A stretch of DNA of 64,000 nucleotides from JBFWVJ01 sp050246795 (GCA_050246795.1 JBFWVJ010000004.1:1-64000), one strand, 5' to 3'. Positions 49,893 to 58,154 are shown, numbered from the stretch's first letter. Notes: a model not told the origin generated them from the letters alone. Numbers and translations are program-made.

Positions 49893-50300
49893 TCAGCTCA
49901 TGGATTCCACATGCTTTTTGAAGTTGTCCAAGATCGCTTGCCAGCCTTGGCGTTGCATGTCTTCAGGGTTTTCATTTTCTGGGTCGAAGGATTCAATGAC
50001 TCGGGTTCCCTCGTTTTCTGATACGAATTGAACCGAGACTTTTCGGCCGTCGGACATCGAGTACTCGATGAGTTCGTTTGGAATCACCTTTGTGTAGGTG
50101 CCTTCGAAATCAAAACCAACGCTGCCATCCTTTGCTTCCATTCTAGAAGTAAACTTTCCGCCAATGCGCAGGTCGACCGTGCTGGACGGAGTATGCCAGT
50201 CATCGGAAGCAGAGTTCCATTTCATGATGTCTTCGGGAGTGTTCCAGGCATGCCAGACTTTTTCGAGGGGTGCTTTCACGAGGGTTTCGATGGTGATCAT
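49893..50300 (-). CDS. SRPBCC (AHSA1-like) protein 2
   Basis: A 135-residue helix-grip protein: MITIETLVKAPLEKVWHAWN, EDIMKWNSASDDWHTP and the last helix QGWQAILDNFKKHVES. Same family as the gene at 45.2 kb but clearly different in sequence. It follows a DoxX-like gene in a two-gene minus-strand run. Confidence 0.85.
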   Translation of the reverse strand: MITIETLVKAPLEKVWHAWNTPEDIMKWNSASDDWHTPSSTVDLRIGGKFTSRMEAKDGSVGFDFEGTYTKVIPNELIEYSMSDGRKVSVQFVSENEGTRVIESFDPENENPEDMQRQGWQAILDNFKKHVESMS

Positions 50301-50319
50301 GGGTGATGTGGAAATGAAA

Positions 50320-50712
50320 TTATTTTTTCAGAAGGGCTTGGTATTTTTGACGATTGTACCAAAGGAGGTAGAGATTGAGTGCCAGGAGTAGGTATCCCAA
50401 GCTGGATTCAGCAGAGATCGGCGACGCATTGGTAAACCAATGAAAGGCCATGATGTTCACCGTCAGGGGAAGAAGTATGAGGGCTGACAAGGCTTGATGA
50501 CCTGTGAATAGGAGAACAGCACACAACGCGAAAGTACCTCCGATGAGGGGCATCATATAGCCGGTTTGAAGGAGTGCCGACATGAATTCCCAGCTTTCGG
50601 CCGTGCCGTACAAGTCTGCAGTTGGTTCTGGAAAGAGTCCGATCGTGCCTCCAATGGGGATGAGGAGAAGCAGGAGGAGAAGAATGCGAAGAACAAGGTT
50701 GGTCGTTTTCAT
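50320..50712 (-). CDS. DoxX-like membrane protein 2
   Basis: A 130-residue protein with four hydrophobic helices (NLVLRILLLLLLLIPIGG, then YMMPLIGGTFALCAVLLF) resembling small DoxX-like proteins. It lies 19 bases upstream of the SRPBCC gene and probably shares its transcript. This SRPBCC/DoxX pair mirrors the SRPBCC-DoxX pair at 45.2-46.2 kb. Confidence 0.65.
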   Translation of the reverse strand: MKTTNLVLRILLLLLLLIPIGGTIGLFPEPTADLYGTAESWEFMSALLQTGYMMPLIGGTFALCAVLLFTGHQALSALILLPLTVNIMAFHWFTNASPISAESSLGYLLLALNLYLLWYNRQKYQALLKK

Positions 50713-50847
50713 TGGTAAAAATTAATGGCTCGGTCCACATCGTCAGCGGGGATTTCGAAGTGGACAATAGGTTCTTTTTTGGTCATGAATGTAGTTTAAT
50801 GACGATTTGATTGTAAGCGTTTTTTTTGTTCAGTCCCGCTCCTTGTT

Positions 50848-50875
50848 TTGACATAGGTAAATTTGAGTCTATAAT
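50848..50875 (+). promoter_or_regulatory. consensus sigma70 promoter
   Basis: TTGACA (50848-50853), 16-base spacer, TATAAT (50870-50875), then GTGCAC. The ATG at 50895 is 19 bases beyond the -10, giving a leader of about 13 bases. Best match to consensus in the window. Confidence 0.85.
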
Positions 50876-50894
50876 GTGCACTCATTTTTTTACT

Positions 50895-51338
50895 ATGAAT
50901 ACTATGGGACCCGACTTCAAAAATTCTCCTCATGAATTTGAAATTGATAGAATGTCTGAGTTTGTCCGAATCGCTCGCAGTATGGGGCAGTTTCAGGTTG
51001 ATCAGCTCGCTGCATTGTACATGCTGTTGGTAGATGACGAGCTACTGGCGCAAGCCGACCTCGGTGCGACTCTCTTACGAGAAGAACGTGCCAGTGAAAT
51101 GGCACATGAATTGTCCGATGCTTCACGGATGGCTCGTACTGTACGATCTCAAATCAATACTGTTATGCCGGGTTTGCTCGATGTCGATAGCGATCCTTTT
51201 ACACTTCAGGCACAGCAGCTTTTGAGACATGCTCACTACGATCGTATCAACGCTGCCTTTGTTGTTGGATTCGTCAAAGGACTCAGGAAGGAAACGTTTG
51301 AACAGATACGGCAGCTTGTCCAGTCGCTGTGCAATTAG
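50895..51338 (+). CDS. hypothetical helical protein
   Basis: A 147-residue, acidic, all-helical soluble protein starting MNTMGPDFKNSPHEFEIDRM. No family is recognised. It has the consensus promoter described just upstream and lies directly before the histone gene. The ATG at 50895 is chosen because earlier in-frame starts fall within the promoter. Confidence 0.55.
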   Translation: MNTMGPDFKNSPHEFEIDRMSEFVRIARSMGQFQVDQLAALYMLLVDDELLAQADLGATLLREERASEMAHELSDASRMARTVRSQINTVMPGLLDVDSDPFTLQAQQLLRHAHYDRINAAFVVGFVKGLRKETFEQIRQLVQSLCN

Positions 51339-51413
51339 CATTCTGGCTCTCCGGTGATTTTGTTTTGGTTGCGCTTAAAGACCAAAGATCGATACGGAAT
51401 TTTTTTAATTCGC

Positions 51414-51441
51414 TTGATCTTTTCTGGAAGCAGACTATGCT
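51414..51441 (+). promoter_or_regulatory. promoter of the histone gene
   Basis: TTGATC (51414-51419), 16-base spacer, TATGCT (51436-51441), followed by an AT-rich leader to the ATG at 51476. No SD is present. Confidence 0.55.
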
Positions 51442-51475
51442 AAAAGAGTTCTCTTTATTATTTTAATACCTTTTT

Positions 51476-51835
51476 ATGAGTTACGTAGTAGGCTCTAAAG
51501 TCAAAGAATTCAACAAGAAGAAAGGCTGCAATACTGCAGGTGATTTTGTTGATGCTCTCAACAAGATGGTGGAATGGCACCTCGATCAGGCATGTAAACA
51601 GGCCAATGTGAATGGACGAAAGACGGTTCGTTCTAGTGATGTCATCGTTGGGATGAAAGGAAAGGACAGCTATGTGGTCATGTCCAAGGTGAAGGAATTC
51701 AACAAGAAGAAGGACTTCAACACCGCTGGTGACCTCGGAGAAGGGTTGAACGCAGTGATCGAGTGGTACCTCGATATGGCTGCTAAACGAGCGAAGTCCA
51801 ATGGACGAAAAACCGTTCGTGGTGATGATCTTTAA
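51476..51835 (+). CDS. tandem bacterial histone (DUF1931-type doublet)
   Basis: A 119-residue protein made of two 55-residue repeats (2-56 and 65-119), about 36 of 55 positions identical and ungapped. Each has SKVKEFNKKK, NTAGD, a middle helix with LNxxxEWxLDxAxKxA, and NGRKTVRxxD, matching the histone fold of DUF1931 proteins such as Bdellovibrio Bd0055; the RKTVR-D stretch corresponds to the DNA-contacting loop and short helix 3. A covalent histone pair should form one folded unit alone. It has a promoter and a strong terminator of its own, immediately upstream of rpmH. The DNA-packaging role is inferred. Confidence 0.8.
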   Translation: MSYVVGSKVKEFNKKKGCNTAGDFVDALNKMVEWHLDQACKQANVNGRKTVRSSDVIVGMKGKDSYVVMSKVKEFNKKKDFNTAGDLGEGLNAVIEWYLDMAAKRAKSNGRKTVRGDDL

Positions 51836-51851
51836 TCTCACGCCTCACAAG

Positions 51852-51875
51852 AGCCCCGTTCGCGGGGCTTTTTTT
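51852..51875 (+). terminator. Rho-independent terminator after the histone gene
   Basis: AGCCCCG (51852-51858) and CGGGGCT (51863-51869) form a stem around TTCG, followed by seven T. It insulates the histone gene from rpmH. Confidence 0.9.
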
Positions 51876-51910
51876 GATACGAAAATCTTGGAGATGATCA
51901 GAACTTCTCT

Positions 51911-51939
51911 TTGACATTCTTTTCTCCGCTCTCTACAAT
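51911..51939 (+). promoter_or_regulatory. rpmH promoter
   Basis: TTGACA (51911-51916), 17-base spacer, TACAAT (51934-51939); the ATG lies 22 bases beyond. Drives rpmH-rnpA and probably yidC-khpB. Confidence 0.85.
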
Positions 51940-51961
51940 AGCTGGGCTATTTTCACCTATC

Positions 51962-52102
51962 ATGCTAGGCAAACTCAGTAAACGAAAGCGAGCTCAGAAG
52001 CACGGCTTCCGACAACGGATGTCGACTAAGAATGGACGAAAGGTCCTTTCACGACGTCGAGATGCCGGGAGAAAACGATTGGTCGTTCAAAGTAAGTACT
52101 AA
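51962..52102 (+). CDS. rpmH: 50S ribosomal protein L34
   Basis: A 46-residue basic large-subunit protein: KLSKRKRAQKHGFRQRMSTKNGRKVLSRRR is spread over residues 4-34 and is almost invariant in the family. The start is altered to MLGKLS instead of the common MKRTYQPS. First gene of the classical rpmH-rnpA-yidC-khpB cluster. Confidence 0.95.
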   Translation: MLGKLSKRKRAQKHGFRQRMSTKNGRKVLSRRRDAGRKRLVVQSKY

Positions 52103-52131
52103 TCTTTCGCGAAGCGAACTTAGACGTTTTC

Positions 52132-52473
52132 ATGCTTTTAAAATCCTTCAGAGGACTCACATCTTCCGAGGTCAGTGAACTCTTTCAACACCAACACGGT
52201 TCATCATCGAACCGTTTTTTTCGTGTTTTGTGGAGGAAGACGGAGGAACCCAGCCCGAGATTTGTCGTGGTCGTTACGAAGAAGTTTCACAAGTCTGCGG
52301 TCACCAGAAATCGGTCTCGACGAATGGTTTATGATCTCCTCCCACGCACTTTTTCACGGTGGACAGAGGGGGTGAGAGTTGCTATCGTGGTCAAGACGAG
52401 TGCCCTCCAGGCATCGAAACATGAGTTTGAACAGGCGATGTACGACGTGATGCACAAATCCGGATTTGTCTAA
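52132..52473 (+). CDS. rnpA: ribonuclease P protein component
   Basis: A 113-residue protein that binds RNase P RNA and the tRNA 5' leader. RFVVVVTKKFHKSAVTRNRSRRMVYD contains the diagnostic RNR motif (about residues 61-66). It follows rpmH by 29 bases, the usual order. Confidence 0.94.
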   Translation: MLLKSFRGLTSSEVSELFQHQHGSSSNRFFRVLWRKTEEPSPRFVVVVTKKFHKSAVTRNRSRRMVYDLLPRTFSRWTEGVRVAIVVKTSALQASKHEFEQAMYDVMHKSGFV

Positions 52474-52496
52474 TCATTTCTTTTACCCCTATTCTT

Positions 52497-53777
52497 TTGG
52501 CTAAAAAATTTTTTGTTTGGCTCCTGATTTTTCTCGGCCTATCACTCATCCTTCAAAGTTTCCAAACGGGAGAATCTGATCCGGCTTCCCTCGATGATTT
52601 TGTCCTCGCCACCACCCAGGAGTCCTATACAGTCGGGGAAAGCCCCGTTTTGAACGTCACGAACCAGCTCGATCGCACGATCCGGGTTTCTTCTGATTGC
52701 CCAAGTGAGCCGCTGACTGTTGAGCGATATCAAAATGGCGTGTGGCAAACGCTGTCAGCTCCTGAAGGAAAGTATGTCGAATGTGCGCCAGGAGCAGGTT
52801 CCACTGATCCTACTAGCTCACAGCACGTGTTTCACCAGGCCGAGTTTTTGGAGTTCGCGCCAAAAGTGGTGACCAGTATCGATTATTCACCTTGGAAAGA
52901 CCTCTTGTTTGATGAATTGGGGAGATACCGGATCCAGCTCGCAGTCGAAGTGGATGGGACTCCCAAGTCGTTTTTTGCTGAGTTCGAGATGGAGGAGAGA
53001 GGGTTCTTTTCTAGTGTTTCATTTCGTCTCTTTTTGCAGCCGATTTTCAACTTTCTTCTGTTCCTGACGAGTGTGTTGCCAGGGCATAACTTCGGGCTTG
53101 CGGTCATCGCCTTGACCTTGATCATCCGTTTGATTCTTCTCGTCCCAAATCAAAAGGCCCTGAAGTCTCAAAAGGCCATGAGCATGATCCAGCCTGAGCT
53201 GGAGGCTATCAAAAGAAAGTACAAAGGGGATCAGCAACGAATCTCGATGGAGACGATGGAGCTTTGGAAGAAGCACCGGGTGAACCCCATCGGCGGCTGT
53301 CTTCCTCTTTTGATCCAGCTTCCGATCTTGATCGCTCTCTTTTACGTCGTAAAAACTGGGTTTACTCCCTATCAAGGGTACCTCATGTATGATTTCTTGA
53401 AGGTTGATCTTTCACAAATCGACACCAACTTTTTCGGAATCCTTCAGCTGGAACAAGTCAATGCCACTTGGTTGCCCATCCTGGTCGGGCTCTTACAGTT
53501 CTTCCAGATGAAGCTCGCCTTTGCTCGAAAGAAAATTGATAAGGGTCATGCTGAGGGCGAAGGAGTGAAGAAACACGAGATTGCCCACAAGGATGAACAA
53601 GTCGATCCAACGGACGCTCTTCAGGACCCGCTGCGGATGATGAATAAAACCATGTTGTACTTCATGCCGCTTATGATGGGATTTATGGTTGCTACGCTCC
53701 CATCTGGTGTCGGATTGTACCTGGCTGTATCGACCTTGTTTGGTATTGTCCAGCAGTACGCCGTTAACCGTTCTTAA
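52497..53777 (+). CDS. yidC: membrane protein insertase YidC
   Basis: A 426-residue insertase starting at TTG 52497. It has an N-terminal transmembrane helix (about 4-19), an external beta-rich region (about 30-165) shorter than in Proteobacteria, then the conserved core with the hydrophilic groove helix LIIRLILLVPNQKALKSQKA, the coiled-coil EAIKRKYKGDQQRI and NPIGGCLPLLIQLPILIALF. It inserts membrane proteins alone or with SecYEG. In line with rnpA and khpB. Confidence 0.93.
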   Translation: MAKKFFVWLLIFLGLSLILQSFQTGESDPASLDDFVLATTQESYTVGESPVLNVTNQLDRTIRVSSDCPSEPLTVERYQNGVWQTLSAPEGKYVECAPGAGSTDPTSSQHVFHQAEFLEFAPKVVTSIDYSPWKDLLFDELGRYRIQLAVEVDGTPKSFFAEFEMEERGFFSSVSFRLFLQPIFNFLLFLTSVLPGHNFGLAVIALTLIIRLILLVPNQKALKSQKAMSMIQPELEAIKRKYKGDQQRISMETMELWKKHRVNPIGGCLPLLIQLPILIALFYVVKTGFTPYQGYLMYDFLKVDLSQIDTNFFGILQLEQVNATWLPILVGLLQFFQMKLAFARKKIDKGHAEGEGVKKHEIAHKDEQVDPTDALQDPLRMMNKTMLYFMPLMMGFMVATLPSGVGLYLAVSTLFGIVQQYAVNRS

Positions 53778-53806
53778 TTCCCTTTGCCTATCCTTTATTT
53801 GTCTCT

Positions 53807-54325
53807 ATGAAAGAACAAGAAGCGAAAGATCTTTTGCATCGATTGCTCAGCAGTGCGGGCTTCAGATTTGAAGCGGTTGAAGTTGAAAATCGCGGAGAAG
53901 GGGAATACTACGTCAACGTCGTATCAAAAGACGATGCCGTGCGTCTGATAGGACGCAATGGTGAAGTGTTGCTCGCGCTTCAGCACTTGATGAAGAACCT
54001 TTTCAGGGCTCAAATGGTCATCGAAGACCATGAGTTTGTAAAACTCGATATTGACTCGTACCGAAGTAAGCAAGAAGGCAATGTGCTGACGATGGCTGAT
54101 AAACGTGCCAAGATGGTTCTCGAAACCGGTCGTACTGAAGTCCTCCCGTCTATGTCCTCATTCTTTCGAAGACTGGTCCATTTGCATATCAAAGAGACCT
54201 ATCCACAGCTGACGACGTACAGCCAGGGGGATGGCAACTATCGATCCGTCTGTATCGCTCTCGCCTCCGGGTCGCCGGATGAGGAGGGAACATCTCCAGA
54301 TCTATACGTTGACGTCGACTTCTGA
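53807..54325 (+). CDS. khpB: KhpB/Jag RNA-binding protein
   Basis: A 172-residue protein with an N-terminal Jag-like piece (1-50), a type II KH domain (about 50-100, DDAVRLIGRNGEVLLALQHLM, with GRNG as the GxxG loop) and a C-terminal R3H domain (about 105-165, SSFFRRLVHLHI). It regulates cell-wall growth genes with KhpA in Gram-positives. Last gene of the rpmH cluster; overlaps the next gene tail to tail by 24 bases. Confidence 0.93.
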   Translation: MKEQEAKDLLHRLLSSAGFRFEAVEVENRGEGEYYVNVVSKDDAVRLIGRNGEVLLALQHLMKNLFRAQMVIEDHEFVKLDIDSYRSKQEGNVLTMADKRAKMVLETGRTEVLPSMSSFFRRLVHLHIKETYPQLTTYSQGDGNYRSVCIALASGSPDEEGTSPDLYVDVDF

Positions 54326-55474
54326 TCGCTTGATTTTCCTCCAGAGGTAAACCCCAGCGAGCGCCATGAGCATCAACATGCCTGTTTCAGCAGGTCCTGA
54401 TTGACTCAGTCCTCCGGCTGCGTTGTGGACATTCGTTGGTTGGGCGGTTTGAGCTGGAGTCGGTGTGGCTTGTTCATTGAGCTCTTCTCGTCGTTGTTGC
54501 AGGCGATCCTGGAGGGATGTCCCCGTTTGCTGGGTGCCAGTGGTGGTGTCTGGTTCAGTTTCAGTTCCGGTTGTAGTATTCGCAGCTGGTCGAGCGGGAG
54601 TTGCCTTAATGGTGATCTGCTCACTTTTATTGCCGATCGTCAGTTTGAGGACCAAGTCTTGCGCGCTGTTGACCATGGTGAAGCTCAGCACACTTTTCGT
54701 CGTGCCATCAGGGAGTTCTTCGTTGTTGATCTGAGGAGCTATTTGAGCACCAGCTGTTTGTGACCAGTCGATCGATTGATTGTTTCGATTGCTGATGATG
54801 GCGGTGACTTCCACGCTTTCACCCAATGTAGGAGCTTGCTTGTTGCTGCTGAGTTGAATGCTGGTCGTCTGATTGTTGGTGGTTGTGGTGGTGTTCGTGG
54901 TGGTGCTGGTATTGGAAGGGGTTGTATTTGTATTCGTATTTGTATTTTGGTTCGTATTTTGTGCGCAGCTATTCGGGTTGGCTACAAAGGATTCATTACT
55001 GCTTTGGTAGATGTTCGTAGTGCTATTCTTTGGGTAGATTTCACCGCTTTTCACCTTTATTTCAAAGGCTTTTTGATTGATGCCTTTGACGTAGATCAGG
55101 TCTGCCGCCTGTGGTGCGCCATTCCCTCCGGTGAAGCCACCAGCGAAGGTGATCTCCATCACATTTCCGTTTTGCGTTTTGTTGTTTTCGGCGACGATGA
55201 AGTTTGAGAAGGCTGAATTGGCCATGAGATTGACGTCTTTGATGTCGTCAAAGGTCGATGTGCCAGCCGTGAGGATTTCAAAAATGAATTTGAGTGCGAT
55301 CACTTCTGGACCATTTGCCGGACTATCAGGATCAGATTGATAACCGATGCCGACTTGCTTTTCCTGCGTGTCGCAGTCCAGGTCAAAGACTACTTTTGGG
55401 GCCGCGGCGTAGGCCGGTGCTACCGCACCTGCTACGAACACACCCGTGATAATTGCGCTGAGAATTTTTTTCAT
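54302..55474 (-). CDS. secreted surface protein with C-terminal membrane anchor
   Basis: A 390-residue exported protein: signal peptide (1-23, cut near AYA/AAP), a beta-rich first domain of cohesin-like look (about 28-150, KVVFDLDCDTQEKQ to VMEITFAGGF), an Asn/Thr-rich linker (about 170-200), an Ig-like domain (about 205-300), a Thr/Pro-rich stalk and a C-terminal SGPAETGMLMLMALAG hydrophobic anchor ending in a basic KIKRSE. The GPAETG-hydrophobic-basic ending resembles sortase-like or CPR-type anchoring signals. Role unknown. Confidence 0.7.
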   Translation of the reverse strand: MKKILSAIITGVFVAGAVAPAYAAAPKVVFDLDCDTQEKQVGIGYQSDPDSPANGPEVIALKFIFEILTAGTSTFDDIKDVNLMANSAFSNFIVAENNKTQNGNVMEITFAGGFTGGNGAPQAADLIYVKGINQKAFEIKVKSGEIYPKNSTTNIYQSSNESFVANPNSCAQNTNQNTNTNTNTTPSNTSTTTNTTTTTNNQTTSIQLSSNKQAPTLGESVEVTAIISNRNNQSIDWSQTAGAQIAPQINNEELPDGTTKSVLSFTMVNSAQDLVLKLTIGNKSEQITIKATPARPAANTTTGTETEPDTTTGTQQTGTSLQDRLQQRREELNEQATPTPAQTAQPTNVHNAAGGLSQSGPAETGMLMLMALAGVYLWRKIKRSEVDVNV

Positions 55475-55573
55475 ATTCGATATAACATTTCATAAAATTA
55501 TATCATTATTTGTCTCTTTTTTCAAGGATTGGATTAGGCAAAACCCCTGTAGCTTTGCTAAGATCGTCTATGA

Positions 55574-56626
55574 ATGTCACTCCCCACTATGTTTGCCTTG
55601 AACGACAGTGTTCTGATTCTTATCTATAGTGTGTTTTCATTTTTTCTGGCTTTTTTGCTGTGCCCACCTTTCATTGCCTTTTTGAGGCGGCATAAGATCG
55701 GAAAGAACATCCGTGAGGATGCCTCTGGGGGTGGAAAGGCTGTTCTTTTTGCAGCTCTGCATGAGAAGAAACAAGGAACTCCTACCATGGGTGGGGCCAT
55801 AGTCGTCGGTGTGGTCCTGATGTGTGTCCTTCTCTCCCGACTTTTCTCGTATTACGGGTGGATCGATCACTCTTTGCTCAATCGTAAGGAAACCTACATC
55901 CCCGTTTTCACGTTGTTGACCTGTGCTCTTTTGGGAGGATTTGATGACTGGTTCAATATTAAGGGGCTGTGGAAGAAAGGAATCCCTGTCACGCCGAAGT
56001 TTCTCTTTCTGCTGTTGCTCTCTCTGGTTGGCGCCTGGTGGTTTTATGCCAAGCTGGGATTCAGCGGAGTCTTCATTCCCTTTTATGGGGAAATCGAGCT
56101 GGGGTGGATGTACCCTTTGCTCTTTGTCTTGGTTTTTATAGCCTCTGGACATGCCGTGAATATCACCGATGGTTTGGATGGCCTGGCTGCAGGATTGTTG
56201 ATCATGTCGTTTATGGTGTTTGGAGTCATCGCATATAGTAAGGGGATGCTTCTCCTCACTACCTACTGCGGGGTAGTCGTAGGCGCTTTGACAGCTTTTT
56301 TGTGGTTTAACATCAATCCTGCCCAGTTTTTTATGGGGGATCTGGGCTCACTTTCGTTAGGGTCGAATCTGGGGGTGATAGCGTTGCTGACAGACTCGCT
56401 GGTACCGCTTTTGCTGGTAAGTGTTGTTTATATTATGGAGACTCTTTCTGTTATCATCCAGATCACATCGAAGAAGCTTCGAAATGGCAAAAAGGTATTT
56501 TTGATTGCTCCCATTCATCACCATTTTGAGAAGATCGGCTGGCCGGAAACGATGGTCGTGATGAGGTTCTGGATCATTGGTGGTATTGGCTGTGTTTTCG
56601 GTCTTATTTTGGCTCTTGTTGGTTAA
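55574..56626 (+). CDS. mraY: phospho-N-acetylmuramoyl-pentapeptide transferase
   Basis: A 350-residue, ten-helix membrane enzyme making lipid I from UDP-MurNAc-pentapeptide and undecaprenyl phosphate. KKQGTPTMGGAIVV (about 66-79), LLGGFDDWFNIKGL with the catalytic aspartates and NITDGLDGLAAGL, then FMGDLGSLSLG and PIHHHFEK are all present. It shows a peptidoglycan pathway. It stands outside a dcw cluster; rpe follows four bases later. Confidence 0.94.
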   Translation: MSLPTMFALNDSVLILIYSVFSFFLAFLLCPPFIAFLRRHKIGKNIREDASGGGKAVLFAALHEKKQGTPTMGGAIVVGVVLMCVLLSRLFSYYGWIDHSLLNRKETYIPVFTLLTCALLGGFDDWFNIKGLWKKGIPVTPKFLFLLLLSLVGAWWFYAKLGFSGVFIPFYGEIELGWMYPLLFVLVFIASGHAVNITDGLDGLAAGLLIMSFMVFGVIAYSKGMLLLTTYCGVVVGALTAFLWFNINPAQFFMGDLGSLSLGSNLGVIALLTDSLVPLLLVSVVYIMETLSVIIQITSKKLRNGKKVFLIAPIHHHFEKIGWPETMVVMRFWIIGGIGCVFGLILALVG

Positions 56627-56630
56627 CTAT

Positions 56631-57278
56631 ATGAACCCCCTTCGGATTCTTCCTTCCATTCTCAATGTGCCTGACGGCAATGTCCAAAAGGCGATTGATG
56701 ACGTGAAGGACTTTGTTGACGGGATACACTACGACGTCATGGATGGGAAATTCGTCCCTCCAACGACTTTTACGGTTGAAGACTATCAAAAACTCCAGAT
56801 TCCGGTTTTTACCGATATTCATCTTATGGTTCATCATCCTGAAGAATGGATTGGTGGATTCGCGAGTGCTGGTGCGAACTTGCTGACGGTCCACTATGAG
56901 GCAGAGCAAAAGGATGTACGATCTACCCTGGAGCAAATAAGGAAGCTTGGCTGTTTGGCCGGACTATCGATCAAGCCGAAGACCCTGGTGACGGACGTTC
57001 CTTACGACCTGTGGGACTACGCCGATGTGGCCTTGATCATGAGTGTAGAGCCGGGTTGGGGTGGTCAGGGTTTTATTTCGGAAGTCTTGGACAAGGTACG
57101 TTACTTGCGGGACAAGTTTCATGACAAGGACATTAATATCGACGGAGGTATCAATGCTGAAACTGGTCACCTTGCTTGTCAGGCGGGGTGCAATATGTTG
57201 GTGTCGGGCACCTATATTTATAAGAGTGAGGATTACCGGAGGGCGGTGGAGGTGTTGAGAGGAGAGGCTAGTTCGTAG
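56631..57278 (+). CDS. rpe: ribulose-phosphate 3-epimerase
   Basis: A 215-residue TIM-barrel enzyme interconverting ribulose- and xylulose-5-phosphate in the pentose phosphate pathway. ILPSILNVPDG, HYDVMDGKFVPPTTF, DIHLMVHHPEEW, SVEPGWGGQGF and NIDGGINAETG are all family motifs, with the metal-binding His and Asp. It follows mraY by four bases, so it is probably cotranscribed. Confidence 0.93.
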   Translation: MNPLRILPSILNVPDGNVQKAIDDVKDFVDGIHYDVMDGKFVPPTTFTVEDYQKLQIPVFTDIHLMVHHPEEWIGGFASAGANLLTVHYEAEQKDVRSTLEQIRKLGCLAGLSIKPKTLVTDVPYDLWDYADVALIMSVEPGWGGQGFISEVLDKVRYLRDKFHDKDINIDGGINAETGHLACQAGCNMLVSGTYIYKSEDYRRAVEVLRGEASS

Positions 57279-57320
57279 TTGGGACATGGGAGTTGGGTTT
57301 CCGTTCTTCAATTATTTGTG

Positions 57321-58154
57321 ATGATGGATTTATCAGATATTGATCAGCTCAAGAGGCATTTGCAGAGGCATGGTCTGTTTGCTCAGAAGTCATTTGGGCA
57401 GAATTTTTTGGTCGACGCGGGTGTGCTGGATCATATAGTTGAGGCTGCAGCATTGGAGGAATCTGACCGTGTGATAGAAGTCGGACCAGGACCTGGTGTT
57501 TTGAGTCAGCGCTTAGCTCCCAAGGTGAGTGAGTTGGTGGCGGTGGAGATCGATCAAAAAATGATTGAGCCCTGGAAGGCTTTGATGGAGGGTTTCCCGA
57601 ATGCTCAGATCTTGAATCAGGACGTACTCCTGTATGTGCCCGAGGATCAGGACTACAAGCTGGTGGCGAATATTCCGTACTACATCACTTCCCCGATCCT
57701 CAAGCATTTTTTGCGGAATCAGAAGATCAGACGACCGAAGACGATTGTCCTGATGATCCAAAAGGAAGTTGCTCAACGAATCTGTGATCTCCATCAGCCG
57801 ACTCTGCTGAGCTGGGAAATCCGAATATTTGGTGAACCAAAGATGGTATGTCCAGTGCCTCCATCTTCCTTTTTCCCGCCCCCAAAAGTCGATTCAGCAG
57901 TTTTGAAAATTGAGGTGTTCGAACAGCCATTGCTGTCGGATGAACAAATGGATCCTTTCTTTCAGCTTCTGAGTTGGTGCTACAAGCAGCCTCGGAAGAC
58001 CCTGTACAACAACCTCTGCTCTGTGGGGAAGTGGGGGAGGGAGGAGGTAAAGGTATTGCTTGAAAAAGCCCAGATAGATCCTGGATTGAGGCCACATCAG
58101 TTGGTGTTGGAGGATTGGAAGAGGCTGCTCTCTACTTTTTCGACAGGCTCTTGA
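57321..58154 (+). CDS. rsmA: 16S rRNA dimethyladenosine transferase
   Basis: A 277-residue methyltransferase (KsgA) that dimethylates two adenines near the 16S rRNA 3' end. SFGQNFLVDAGVLDHIVEAA opens it, VIEVGPGPGVLSQRLAP is the SAM motif, VANIPYYITSPILKHFL is the catalytic NIPY motif, and KPRKTLYNNL-like KQPRKTLYNNLCS lies in the C-terminal domain. The start at 57321 or 57324 is ambiguous. Its 3' end overlaps the next gene by 23 bases. Confidence 0.93.
   Translation: MMDLSDIDQLKRHLQRHGLFAQKSFGQNFLVDAGVLDHIVEAAALEESDRVIEVGPGPGVLSQRLAPKVSELVAVEIDQKMIEPWKALMEGFPNAQILNQDVLLYVPEDQDYKLVANIPYYITSPILKHFLRNQKIRRPKTIVLMIQKEVAQRICDLHQPTLLSWEIRIFGEPKMVCPVPPSSFFPPPKVDSAVLKIEVFEQPLLSDEQMDPFFQLLSWCYKQPRKTLYNNLCSVGKWGREEVKVLLEKAQIDPGLRPHQLVLEDWKRLLSTFSTGS

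Noticed and set aside
51339..51961. Replication origin near rpmH
   Set aside because: No dnaA or dnaN gene and no TTATCCACA-type boxes were seen by eye; rpmH position alone is not enough.
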